40,315 nucleotides of DNA from an uncultured Eubacteriales bacterium (GTDB taxonomy: Bacteria > Bacillota > Clostridia > Oscillospirales > Acutalibacteraceae), in assembly GCA_934486615.1 (NCBI GenBank), contig CAKSQO010000014.1, positions 1-40,315 on the forward strand. Reading direction: 5' to 3'. The notes under the pieces are model-generated. The model was not told the origin of the DNA, did not search any database, and was given only the letters and a program-made list of their open reading frames with translations. The position numbers and the translations under genes were made by a program. Below, in pieces: positions 15,967 to 22,474 of this stretch; the first letter of the stretch is position 1, and the number at the start of each line of letters is the position of its first letter.

Positions 15967-16615
15967 TCTCCACGTTCATACGAGCGAGGCAAGCCTTTGC
16001 GGCCAAATAAGCGGCGAGGATATGGCTCGCGCCTACAGGGACGCGGGCTACGATCTCGTCGTGCTGACGAATCATATGACAAGCTGGTATGTCGGCAAGC
16101 CCTACCGCGATAAGGGGATATACTCGCCGAAGCTGTTCGACGAAGCCTATGAGATCTTCGCCGAAGCGGGCGAAAAGTGCGGCCTGCGCACGCTCAAAGG
16201 TATGGAGTACAACGTCCCCGGCACGGGCGATTTTCTGATTTACGGCGACAGCCGCTTCATCATCGACCGTTTTCCCGAGATATTCGACATCAATGTGCGT
16301 ACGCTCGGCGAGCTTTGCCGCGAGAACGGCGCGCTGCTGTATCAGGCGCACCCGTTTCGCGATGATATCCGTATCGTCGACCCGCAGCTGCTGTTCGGCA
16401 TCGAGGTCATAAACGGCGCCAAGTGCCACGACTCGCGCAACGACATCGCGGCCGCGTGGGCCGAGAAGTACGGCTTGCACCGCGTCGCAGGCTCCGACAG
16501 CCACCAGCTGATCCAGGTCGGCACCGCAGGCGTCGTGACCGATATGGACATTCGCACCGATGACGATTTGCTTGAAATGCTCCGCACCGATAACTACACG
16601 GTATTCGGAGAATAG
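15956..16615 (+). CDS. PHP-domain metal-dependent phosphoesterase-like protein
   Basis: The 219-aa protein is a single PHP domain. The N-terminal metal motif is DLHVHTSEASLCG (H6, H8). TNHMT (about 39-43), KGMEYNV (about 81-87), QAHPFRDD (about 128-135) and AGSDSHQ (about 182-188) are the later metal ligands. Such proteins hydrolyse phosphate esters or phosphodiesters with a trinuclear metal site; the substrate is unknown. The ATG lies inside the end of aspS (GAGCGAAGATGAAG), with GAGGTGAG upstream, so it is translationally coupled to aspS and under T-box control. The stop is followed by a shared intergenic repeat. Confidence 0.88.
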   Translation: MKIDLHVHTSEASLCGQISGEDMARAYRDAGYDLVVLTNHMTSWYVGKPYRDKGIYSPKLFDEAYEIFAEAGEKCGLRTLKGMEYNVPGTGDFLIYGDSRFIIDRFPEIFDINVRTLGELCRENGALLYQAHPFRDDIRIVDPQLLFGIEVINGAKCHDSRNDIAAAWAEKYGLHRVAGSDSHQLIQVGTAGVVTDMDIRTDDDLLEMLRTDNYTVFGE

Positions 16616-16619
16616 CAAA

Positions 16620-16739
16620 AGCCCCGTGCCTTTAGGCACTCCTCACCTCTTACCTCTTACTTCTTACCTAAAACAGATCCCCGCGAGAGCAACCGCTTCA
16701 GCGAGTTTTAAATTCGCTGAAGCAGTTACTATCGCGGGG
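16620..16739 (-). terminator. Long-hairpin repeat, copy B, after the J-domain gene
   Basis: Nearly perfect 61-nt palindrome at 16679-16739: CCCCGCGAGAG, then GCTTCAGCGA pairing with TCGCTGAAGC, closing with CGCGGGG. On the minus strand it is followed by a short T-run and TTTAGGTAAGAAGTAAGAGG (16640-16671), as in copies A, C and D. It lies between convergent genes and probably terminates the minus-strand PfoR/J-domain transcript. Confidence 0.75.
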
Positions 16740-16776
16740 TAATTATTTATCTGATGTACGCGCTCAAAGCGCGTAC

Positions 16777-17130
16777 TTAAAATTTGCCGGAGGTTAAAAT
16801 CAGATACAGCGCAGCGCAGACGGCGACGGCTATCAGTATCAGCACGAGCACGCGCTCGAGCGGGTGACGGCGTGCGCTGCCGCCCGACGCAGGCTTTTCG
16901 CTTTGAACAGCCGACTTCGGCTTCGGCAAAGAAGCGTCGTACTTCGCCCGCGCGGCTTCGTCCGAGAGCACGCGGTAGGCCTCGTTTATCTCCTGCATTC
17001 GCTGCTCGGCGATTCGGGCGCTGCCGCCGTAAACGTCGGGGTGGTACTTCTTCGCAAGCTCGCGGTAGGCGCGCTTGATGTCGTCGGGAGTCGCTTCGCG
17101 CGCCAGCCCGAGCACGTCGTAATAGCTCAT
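16777..17130 (-). CDS. J-domain protein with a C-terminal membrane anchor
   Basis: The 117-aa protein begins with a J domain (1-68): YYDVLGLAREATPDDIKRAY, the HPD motif at 30-32, and EINEAYRVLSDEAARAKYD. A short linker is followed by one hydrophobic helix (about 92-112, RVLVLILIAVAVCAALYLIL) at the C-terminus. It lacks the Gly/Phe, zinc and substrate-binding domains of DnaJ, so it is a type III J protein that would recruit DnaK to the membrane. AAGGTGA overlaps the stop of the PfoR-like gene, 9 bp upstream, so the two are one operon. This suggests, but does not prove, help with that membrane protein. Confidence 0.88.
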   Translation of the reverse strand: MSYYDVLGLAREATPDDIKRAYRELAKKYHPDVYGGSARIAEQRMQEINEAYRVLSDEAARAKYDASLPKPKSAVQSEKPASGGSARRHPLERVLVLILIAVAVCAALYLILTSGKF

Positions 17131-17139
17131 ATCTTCACC

Positions 17140-18186
17140 TTAATCAAGGCTGCCGAGCTTCATGTAGCCGTCCTTTATCCAGCCGAGCTTGCGCATCGCC
17201 ATCGCGACGCCGAGGGTCACGACCGCGGGCAGGATAAAGTGCATCAGGAAGATCTCAACGAGGGTCAGCGGAACGCTCGTGCCTGCGGCGGTCATCGCCT
17301 CAAACGCGGCAAATTGGCCGACAAGACCCGCCGAGCCCATTCCCGAGCCGACAGGGCTGCTCGTCATCTTGAGCACGGCCGATGAGATCGGGCCGAGGAT
17401 AGCGCTCGAGATGATGGACGGCAGCCAGATCTGCGGGTGCTTGACGATGTTCGGCATCTGGAGCATGGACGTGCCGACGCCCTGCGCGATCAGGCCGCCG
17501 ACCTTGTTCTCGCGGTAGCTGATAACGGCGAAGCCGACCATGTTGCAGCAGCAGCCGATCGTCGCAGCGCCTGCGGCAAGGCCTGAGATGCCCATCGTAA
17601 TGCCGATCGCAGCGGAGCTTATCGGAAGGGTCAGCAGTATGCCCATAACGACCGAGACAACGATGCCGCCGATGATCGGGCTTTTTTCAACATTGATGTT
17701 GACGAGGTTGCCGATCCACAGCATGGCGGCGGAAATGTACGACCCGATGAGCAGGCCGACCGCGCTGCCGCCGATAACGCAGGTAAGCGGGGTGACGAGA
17801 ATGTCGAGCTTCGTTTTGCCCGCGACGAGCGAGCCGAGCTCGATGGCGACATAGGCCGCGACGAACGCGCCGAGCGGTTCGCCGGGAGCACCCATGGTGA
17901 TGCCCTCAAGCCCGATTTTCGGGAACGCGCCGACGAAGCCTGCGACGGCCGCCGAGATGACGGTCAGCGGAGCGGCCTTGAGTTTTGCCGCAACTCCGAC
18001 GCCGATGCCCGCGCCCGTTACGGTTTTGGCGGCCTTGCCGATAGCCATAAGGTACGACGCGACGATGTTGTCGCCGAGCATCGAAGCAATCTGGCAGATG
18101 ATCGTTCCGACGATGAGCGTCGCGAACAGTCCGAGCGCCATTCCGCTCAAGCCGTCGATAAAGATTCGGTTGAGATACTTTTTCAT
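17140..18186 (-). CDS. PTS EIIC-type membrane protein of the PfoR family
   Basis: The 348-aa protein is almost wholly membrane-embedded, with about eight to ten hydrophobic segments separated by Gly-rich loops (GAGIGVGVAAKL, GAFPKIGLEGITMGAPGEPLG, SSPVGSGMGSAGLVGQF). It matches the PTS_EIIC_2 family, which includes Clostridium perfringens PfoR, a protein once described as a toxin regulator. It has no EIIA or EIIB domain, no phosphorylatable Cys or His signature domain, and no PTS partner gene here. It is probably a transporter-like protein of unknown substrate. GGGAGGGG precedes ATG. Promoter TTGACT-17-TATAAT is at 18265-18293. Confidence 0.82.
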   Translation of the reverse strand: MKKYLNRIFIDGLSGMALGLFATLIVGTIICQIASMLGDNIVASYLMAIGKAAKTVTGAGIGVGVAAKLKAAPLTVISAAVAGFVGAFPKIGLEGITMGAPGEPLGAFVAAYVAIELGSLVAGKTKLDILVTPLTCVIGGSAVGLLIGSYISAAMLWIGNLVNINVEKSPIIGGIVVSVVMGILLTLPISSAAIGITMGISGLAAGAATIGCCCNMVGFAVISYRENKVGGLIAQGVGTSMLQMPNIVKHPQIWLPSIISSAILGPISSAVLKMTSSPVGSGMGSAGLVGQFAAFEAMTAAGTSVPLTLVEIFLMHFILPAVVTLGVAMAMRKLGWIKDGYMKLGSLD

Positions 18187-18264
18187 TGGGTTCGCCCCTC
18201 CCTTTGTTTTGCTGCGGCTTCGCGCCCTAAAAGCGCCGCCCGAAGCCCGCGCACTTTGTCGATT

Positions 18265-18293
18265 ATTATACCTTTTTTATGCAGTTTAGTCAA
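18265..18293 (-). promoter_or_regulatory. Promoter of the PfoR-like/J-domain operon
   Basis: The minus strand reads TTGACT, 17 bp, TATAAT. The ~70-nt leader contains a hairpin built from GCGG-CTTCG and CGAAG-CCGC (within 18213-18251). Confidence 0.75.
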
Positions 18294-18339
18294 TGCAGCG
18301 CGCTGTTTTTCGGCAATAGCAACAAAACATTGCCCCCGG

Positions 18340-18660
18340 TTTAGCCCAAAGCGTACACTTTGCCGTCACGGACGGATTGTTCGCGCAGCCGAAGGCTGTT
18401 TATCCGCGTTTTTACACGGCGTGTTATTGGAAACAACCACCCCGCGCAAGGGGCGAAGTGCGTAATTTTTACGACCCCTCAGTCTTTTTGCTGCGCAAAA
18501 ATCCAGCTCCCCTTACGCAGGGGAGCCTTTAGGTGCAGTGCGCGACATTTCCCCGCACTGCGGGGAATAACCCTTTACGCAAAGGAGCCTTTGGCGCAGT
18601 GCTAACCCATACCAAATCCGTGCCGCAAGGCACACCGCACCTCTTACCTCTTCACTCTTA
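18340..18660 (+). repeat. Composite intergenic repeat block
   Basis: No gene. It contains the modules 'gcagccgaaggctg', 'tttatccgcg', 'cccctcagtc', 'ccccttacgcaggggagcct' and 'ccctttacgcaaaggagcct', in plus orientation. A 65-bp segment (18385-18449) is repeated exactly at 18796-18860. Confidence 0.75.
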
Positions 18661-18740
18661 CTTCTTACCTAAAACAACCACCCCGCAAGGGTAACTGTCT
18701 TAGTGAGTCCCTAACCCGCTCGGCAGTTACTCTCGCGGGG
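18637..18740 (-). terminator. Long-hairpin repeat, copy C
   Basis: The 60-nt palindrome at 18681-18740 pairs CCCCGC-AGGGTAACTG with CAGTTACTCTCGCGGGG. The minus strand continues with a TTG-TTTTAGGTAAG tail and the purine-rich AAGTAAGAGTGAAGAGGTAAG (18637-18673). It lies downstream, on the same strand, of the candidate small RNA at 18949-19055; no protein gene lies between. Confidence 0.65.
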
Positions 18741-18795
18741 GTGAAGGCTTATACTTATATAATGTATGTGCTCCGCTCTCGGACAATCCGTCCGT

Positions 18796-18860
18796 GCAGC
18801 CGAAGGCTGTTTATCCGCGTTTTTACACGGCGTGTTATTGGAAACAACCACCCCGCGCAA
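18796..18860 (+). repeat. Second copy of an exact 65-bp repeat (first copy 18385-18449)
   Basis: Both copies run from 'gcagccgaaggctg' to 'accaccccgcgcaa' without a difference. The identity implies a recent duplication or gene conversion within this gap. Confidence 0.85.
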
Positions 18861-18948
18861 TGAGTGCGGCGTGTAATTATTGCGTGATGTATAGGTTAAA
18901 ATAACTCGTTGCACCAACCCGCGGCCAAACCGGCTGCGGCAGAAACGG

Positions 18949-19055
18949 AAAAACGACCGTGCTGCGGTAGCACGGCCGTTTTTCGCAGATGTGTATTTTG
19001 AGGAGGGTAGAAACTACTCGGACGGTGTTGCGGTCCACCGTTGTTTCCCGAGTAC
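18949..19055 (-). ncRNA. Candidate orphan structured small RNA
   Basis: On the minus strand a TATAAT (19062-19067) with a distant TTGAAA (19 bp, 19087-19092) precedes about 105 nt that contain a two-part stem and a strong terminator. Stem one pairs TACTCGG with CCGAGTA (19048-19054 and 19015-19021). Inside it ACGGTG pairs with CACCGT around loop gaccgcaa, with a one-sided gaaaca bulge. GAAAC in that bulge could pair with GTTTC just 3' of the stem. The end is a 15-bp hairpin (18949-18983, one G-U pair) with TTTTT. No downstream gene follows on this strand for 760 bp. I do not recognise the class. Confidence 0.5.
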
Positions 19056-19226
19056 ATTGTTATTATAAAAAGGGTGTGTTTCAACATTTCAATGATTATG
19101 TAAACAAATTGTGAATAATAGCTTAAGGATTTCCGTTAAAATTGTCACAACCTGTCAAAGCGGAAAAAAGCCGCCCGAAATCAGTCTGAATTTGCTCAAA
19201 AAGCCGCTTTCGCTCCGTCAAAATCT

Positions 19227-19255
19227 GAATAAGCCGAAGAAAAGAGGCCAAAAAT
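19227..19255 (+). promoter_or_regulatory. Candidate sigma-F-type promoter of the SpoIIQ-like gene
   Basis: GAATA, 14 bp, GGCCAAAAAT. This resembles the forespore sigma-F pattern (GxATA and GGxxAxAxT), about 35 bp upstream of the GTG start. No sigma-A-like pair was seen there. Confidence 0.35.
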
Positions 19256-19289
19256 ACTGACAGATAAGCAATCGGGAGAGTGTTAAGCA

Positions 19290-20072
19290 GTGAAAAACGA
19301 GAAAATCCGCGACCGCCGCAGCTCCGCAAAAGCCAAGGGCGTCACAGCCGCCGCAGCCATCTGCCTGATAGCCGTCGGAGCGGCCGCGTGGGTCGGAACG
19401 GCAGCGAAAAACCGCGCCGCGGTCGACGGCGACTCGGCCTCCGCGTATTCGAGCGCAGCCGCGCCGTCCGATTCCGCCGACCGCAGCCTGACGAGCAGAG
19501 CGACTTCGTCGCGCGACGACACCTCGAGCGCGGCAAGCCGCACGACCTCGCGCGCTGCGTCGACGAACACACCGTCGAAGCCGCAGACGGGCGCGTCCTC
19601 CGCCGCTTCGACCGCGAGCGCCGTCGAGACCGTCACACCGAGCGCGTCGTTCTTCGTAATGCCGCTGACGGGCGAGATAGTTAAGCCGTTTTCATCGGAC
19701 GAGCTGCAATACTCGATGACCTACGGCGACTGGCGGCTGCACGAGGGCGTTGACATTCGCGGCGAGCTGGGTGCTCAGATAAAGGCCGCGGGCGACGGCA
19801 CGGTCACCGACGTCGGCGAGGATATTAAGCGCGGCAAGACCGTCACGGTCAATCACGGCAACGGCGTTGTCGCGACCTATTGCGGCTTTGACACCGTGAA
19901 AGTCAAAAAAGGCGACACCGTCAAGGTCAACGACGTCCTCGGCACTCTCGGCGAAATTCCCGACGAGTGCATCGAGTCGGTGCATTTGCACTTCGAGGTC
20001 ACCGTCGACGGCAAAGCGGTCGACCCGTCGAGCCTGACAGGTGTTTCGGACGCTGCCCGCGGCGGCGAATAA
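19290..20072 (+). CDS. spoIIQ: M23 (LytM) peptidase-like membrane protein, probable SpoIIQ
   Basis: The 260-aa protein has a basic N-terminus, one membrane helix (about 19-37), a long low-complexity Ser/Ala/Thr linker (about 45-118) and a C-terminal LytM domain (about 123-252). All zinc-site residues are present: H151 and D155 in HEGVDI, and H234 in HLHFEV. The size and the membrane-linker-LytM layout match SpoIIQ, the forespore half of the SpoIIQ-SpoIIIAH channel that connects forespore and mother cell during engulfment. Clostridial SpoIIQ often keeps the zinc residues that Bacillus lost. The start is GTG with CGGGAGAG upstream. spoIID, the usual neighbour, is not here, so a general M23 endopeptidase is the alternative. 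Confidence 0.65.
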   Translation: MKNEKIRDRRSSAKAKGVTAAAAICLIAVGAAAWVGTAAKNRAAVDGDSASAYSSAAAPSDSADRSLTSRATSSRDDTSSAASRTTSRAASTNTPSKPQTGASSAASTASAVETVTPSASFFVMPLTGEIVKPFSSDELQYSMTYGDWRLHEGVDIRGELGAQIKAAGDGTVTDVGEDIKRGKTVTVNHGNGVVATYCGFDTVKVKKGDTVKVNDVLGTLGEIPDECIESVHLHFEVTVDGKAVDPSSLTGVSDAARGGE

Positions 20073-20097
20073 CGGGGAAGGGCAGCATATATTGTAA

Positions 20098-20141
20098 AGC
20101 ACGGCAGGGGCAGCAGGACCGCTCCCGCCGTGCTGCTTTTT
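20098..20141 (+). terminator. Intrinsic terminator after the SpoIIQ-like gene
   Basis: AGCACGGC pairs with GCCGTGCT, with an inner GGGGC/GCTCC pairing, followed by GCTTTTTG. Confidence 0.85.
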
Positions 20142-20171
20142 GAGGATAAGCAAAAATGCGCCGGAAAGTCG

Positions 20172-20200
20172 TTGACGGTATCGGAAAAATGTGCTATGCT
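20172..20200 (+). promoter_or_regulatory. Promoter of lipoprotein paralogue 1
   Basis: TTGACG, 17 bp, TATGCT. The 44 bases 20172-20215 are identical to 20854-20897 in front of the second paralogue. Confidence 0.8.
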
Positions 20201-20231
20201 GAATTTACAAATCCGTCGGGAGGAGATACCG

Positions 20232-20255
20232 ATGCACAGTCTGTTTTTTCGATGA
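20232..20255 (+). CDS. Possible leader peptide (7 codons) upstream of lipoprotein 1
   Basis: ATG encodes MHSLFFR and stops at TGA. GGGAGGAG, among the strongest Shine-Dalgarno sites in the window, is 6 nt upstream. The lipoprotein ATG follows 33 nt later with its own AAAGGGGG. A similar short frame sits in the same place before paralogue 2. It might regulate translation of the lipoprotein; no such effect is shown. Confidence 0.4.
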   Translation: MHSLFFR

Positions 20256-20288
20256 AAACGCAAAACCGCCGATTAAAAGGGGGATTCT

Positions 20289-20759
20289 ATGAAATTCGGA
20301 AAACTGCTCGCCGTTGCCACGGCCATAATGCTTGCCGCGTCCCTGTTCGGCTGTTCGTCGGGCGGCGAAAAGACGGCGCGTGACGCTGCAAACAAGCTGC
20401 TTAGCTGTACGGTCAAACAGGCCGATGAACTGCTCTCTGCCGCGTCAGACACCGACGGCGACGACTCGGCGCTTATAAGCCGCTGCACCGATAAATACGG
20501 CGACGTGATGACCGACGACTGCATAAGCGCGTCGATCAAAACGCGCGCGCTGCTGCGTTCGGCTCTGCTTGCGCAGTCGCTTGAAAGCGATGTAAGCTGC
20601 ACCGATTTAAAGGTTGAAAAGCGCGCCTCCGACGGCAAAATATACGATTTCACGGCCACGCTGACCGCCGACTCGAAAACGGTCGCGACCGTAAACGGCA
20701 ATATGACCGTCGAAAACGGCAAAGTCAGCCGCCTGACTTTGAACGTCAAGGAAAGCTGA
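20289..20759 (+). CDS. Small lipoprotein, paralogue 1
   Basis: The 156-aa protein has a lipoprotein signal peptide with lipobox ASLFGC (Cys22). The mature part shares a pattern with the protein encoded at 20965-21438: KLL-CTVKQADE (about 37-48), a D-rich stretch, KYGDVMTDDCI (about 70-80), LKVEKRASDGKIYDFTATL and a final short beta-rich segment with G-MTVENGKVS-L. About one third of residues look shared. I recognise no known domain; the fold may be a small alpha-plus-beta domain like DUF4878/NTF2-type lipoproteins, which is only a guess. It has its own promoter and terminator. Confidence 0.8.
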   Translation: MKFGKLLAVATAIMLAASLFGCSSGGEKTARDAANKLLSCTVKQADELLSAASDTDGDDSALISRCTDKYGDVMTDDCISASIKTRALLRSALLAQSLESDVSCTDLKVEKRASDGKIYDFTATLTADSKTVATVNGNMTVENGKVSRLTLNVKES

Positions 20760-20770
20760 AAAAGTTGCTG

Positions 20771-20824
20771 AAATCAGCCGTTCGCGCTTAAACAAGGTCG
20801 AGCGGCTGATTTGTATATCAAATG
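20771..20824 (+). terminator. Terminator-like hairpin after lipoprotein 1
   Basis: AAATCAGCCG pairs with CGGCTGATTT across a loop with further TCG/CGA pairing. The T-tract is weak. The arm AAATCAGCCG recurs in the terminator after lipoprotein 2, so promoter, gene and terminator were duplicated together. Confidence 0.65.
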
Positions 20825-20853
20825 TCGGGCGGCAAGTTTGTGCAAAACCTATA

Positions 20854-20882
20854 TTGACGGTATCGGAAAAATGTGCTATGCT
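20854..20882 (+). promoter_or_regulatory. Promoter of lipoprotein paralogue 2
   Basis: TTGACG, 17 bp, TATGCT, identical to the promoter at 20172-20200, including 15 bp downstream of the -10 box. Confidence 0.8.
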
Positions 20883-20913
20883 GAATTTACAAATCCGACG
20901 GAGGGTGAAACCG

Positions 20914-20940
20914 TTGCAACGTGGCTTGCTTTTCGGATAA
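20914..20940 (+). CDS. Possible leader peptide (8 codons) upstream of lipoprotein 2
   Basis: TTG start, coding MQRGLLFG, stop TAA. GGAGGG is 8 nt upstream. The lipoprotein ATG follows 24 nt later behind AAAGGTGA. Position and Shine-Dalgarno match the leader at 20232-20255, though the peptide sequence is poorly kept. Confidence 0.35.
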   Translation: MQRGLLFG

Positions 20941-20964
20941 AAACTATTTGGAAAAGGTGATTTT

Positions 20965-21438
20965 ATGAAATTCAAAAGAATAGTTGCGGCCGTTCTCGCC
21001 GCCGCAGCGGCTCTTATGCTCGTTTCCTGCTCCGACTCGTCGCAAAAGACTGCGGAGGGCATCGTCGACAAGCTGCTCAACTGCACCGTGAAGCAGGCGG
21101 ACGAGATCTTTGATAACCTCGGCCCCGACGACAGCGCCGACGCCGACGCGGTCAAGTATTTCTCCGACAAGTACGAAGCGGCGCTGACCGACGAGTGCAT
21201 TGAGAAGTTCGTCGGCACGCGCGTGCTGCTGACCGCCGCCGACTACGCCAAGAAGGAAAGCGCCGACATCGTCGCCAAGGACGTCAAGGTCGAAGCGCGC
21301 TCGGGCGATAAGAAAGTCTGCGACTATTCCGCCAAGCTCGAGACTGCCGACGGCAAAGCCGTCGCTTCGGTCTACGGCAGCATAACCATCAACGACGGTA
21401 AGGCGACCTTCCTCATCCTGAACAAAAGCTACTCATAA
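20965..21438 (+). CDS. Small lipoprotein, paralogue 2
   Basis: The 157-aa protein has a signal peptide with lipobox LMLVSC (Cys22). Its mature part parallels paralogue 1: KLLNCTVKQADE, KYEAALTDECIEKFV, VKVEARSGDKKVCDYSAKLETADGK, then a closing beta segment. Both proteins keep a cysteine in KLL-C-TVKQADE and another in T-D-x-C-I, which could form a disulfide outside the membrane. Function unknown. The mature part has no transporter or enzyme motif I can name. Confidence 0.8.
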   Translation: MKFKRIVAAVLAAAAALMLVSCSDSSQKTAEGIVDKLLNCTVKQADEIFDNLGPDDSADADAVKYFSDKYEAALTDECIEKFVGTRVLLTAADYAKKESADIVAKDVKVEARSGDKKVCDYSAKLETADGKAVASVYGSITINDGKATFLILNKSYS

Positions 21439-21469
21439 AGCCGCTCCCCGCGCAAAACAAGTTATAATC

Positions 21470-21514
21470 AAATCAGCCGCCCGCCCTCAAAAGAGGACGA
21501 GCGGCTGATTTTGC
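21470..21514 (+). terminator. Intrinsic terminator after lipoprotein 2
   Basis: AAATCAGCCGC pairs with GCGGCTGATTT, with inner CCTC/GAGG and an AAAA loop, followed by TTTTG. Confidence 0.85.
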
Positions 21515-21540
21515 GCAGCGCGGCTCAAGCCGCACATCAC

Positions 21541-21581
21541 GAAAGCCACCCTTTAACAGGGTGGCTTTCGGCGTTTTTTTC
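21541..21581 (+). terminator. Strong hairpin terminator between convergent genes
   Basis: GAAAGCCACCCT and AGGGTGGCTTTC form a 12-bp stem with loop ttaac-like bases, followed by GGCGTTTTTTT on the plus strand. On the minus strand no T-run follows, so it mainly ends rightward transcription before queT. Confidence 0.85.
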
Positions 21582-21596
21582 TGTTCAAATGCCGCG

Positions 21597-22106
21597 TTAT
21601 GCCAGCAGCGAGGTGAGGGTGCGGTTGCTTCCGACTGCCTTGTACAGCAGCAGCCCGAGCACGACGGCGCAGACGACTTCGCCGACCGCGACCCACAGCG
21701 CGTTTATCGCAAACGTCGGCAGGAAAGCCGCTCCGTCGGCGAACAGCGCGGTCAGCTCAAGGCCGACGATGACGGCGTTGAACAATACGGGCATGAACGA
21801 GCTGAGCACGGGCAGCCCTTTGACCTTGACGTTGCGGAAGAAGTAGGCGAACACCGCCGCGAGCAGCGTAGCGCTCGTTCCGCAGATGATGTCGATGGGG
21901 CCGAGGGTGCTCGTCAGGTTGCCGAGCAGGCAGCCGACCGTCAGGCCCGCGATGGCTTCGGGGCACACGGCTGCGAGGATACACAGCGCCTCGCTTACGC
22001 GCAGCTGAACCTGATCGTAGCCCAGCCCGAGCGCGGCGGAAACATAGGTCAGCGCAGCATAAAGCGCCGCGATAACGGCGGCGACGCAGATTTTCTTAAT
22101 TTTCAA
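21597..22106 (-). CDS. queT: QueT-family ECF transporter S component (queuosine precursor uptake)
   Basis: The 169-aa membrane protein has about five or six hydrophobic helices. The QueT signature is in GYDQVQLRVSEALCILAAV and CPEAIAGLTVGCLLGN, followed by GPIDIICGTSATLLAA. It is the substrate-binding subunit that works with a shared ECF energising module (EcfA/A'/T), which is not in this window, to import preQ1/preQ0-type queuosine precursors. The start is TTG at 22106 with GGGAG 8 nt upstream. That GGGAG is part of the 3' end of a preQ1-I aptamer, so import is likely shut off when preQ1 is plentiful. Promoter TTGACA-17-TATTAT is at 22238-22266. Confidence 0.92.
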   Translation of the reverse strand: MKIKKICVAAVIAALYAALTYVSAALGLGYDQVQLRVSEALCILAAVCPEAIAGLTVGCLLGNLTSTLGPIDIICGTSATLLAAVFAYFFRNVKVKGLPVLSSFMPVLFNAVIVGLELTALFADGAAFLPTFAINALWVAVGEVVCAVVLGLLLYKAVGSNRTLTSLLA

Positions 22107-22114
22107 TTTTTACA

Positions 22115-22156
22115 CTCCCGTAGTTTTATTTTTTGTCAGGATATTGCGAACTGACA
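22115..22156 (-). promoter_or_regulatory. preQ1-I riboswitch controlling queT translation
   Basis: On the minus strand TGTCAG and CTGACA form P1 around the loop TTCGCAATATC. This loop closely follows the known preQ1-I loop pattern G-UCGCA-x-UA-x-CC. The A-rich tail AAAAAATAAAACTA leads into CGGGAG, which is both the pseudoknot partner of the loop and the Shine-Dalgarno site of queT. Ligand binding should hide the ribosome binding site. The downstream gene being queT confirms the class. Confidence 0.9.
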
Positions 22157-22237
22157 TTTTTTGCTGCCCTTAAAAAATCATTCCCCCCTGCCGAAAGCGG
22201 CGGTAAGGGCCTGCCCGCCGAAAAGACAGATATTACA

Positions 22238-22266
22238 ATAATATACAGATTTTTTCGGTTTGTCAA
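22238..22266 (-). promoter_or_regulatory. Promoter of queT
   Basis: The minus strand reads TTGACA, 17 bp, TATTAT. The transcript would begin about 75 nt before the preQ1 aptamer; that stretch contains a CGGCGG/CCGCCG hairpin. Confidence 0.75.
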
Positions 22267-22360
22267 CCGAGATATGCCGTAAATGGGAATTTACTCCACG
22301 CAAAACGGAAAATCAGTAAAATTTTTTGGGAAATACAGTGATTTATCCCGATTTTTCCTA

Positions 22361-22389
22361 TTTACATATCGAATGAAAAGTGTTAAAAT
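22361..22389 (+). promoter_or_regulatory. Promoter of the pyruvate:ferredoxin oxidoreductase gene
   Basis: TTTACA, 17 bp, TAAAAT, 86 bp upstream of the start codon. Confidence 0.75.
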
Positions 22390-22474
22390 CTTTACTGGCA
22401 CAGTGCGCTTATATTCGGCGCACTGTTCAAACTTTTATTACTCTTGTTAAACCATATAAGGAGGAATAAATCCA

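Noticed and set aside
18985..19055. Possible purine riboswitch because of GTTTCTACC
   Set aside because: The loop L2 GxTATGG, a P3 stem and the J3/1 element are missing, and no purine gene follows.
18896..19087. Minus-strand 63-codon frame across the candidate small RNA
   Set aside because: It has no Shine-Dalgarno and runs through the terminator hairpin; the RNA explanation is better.
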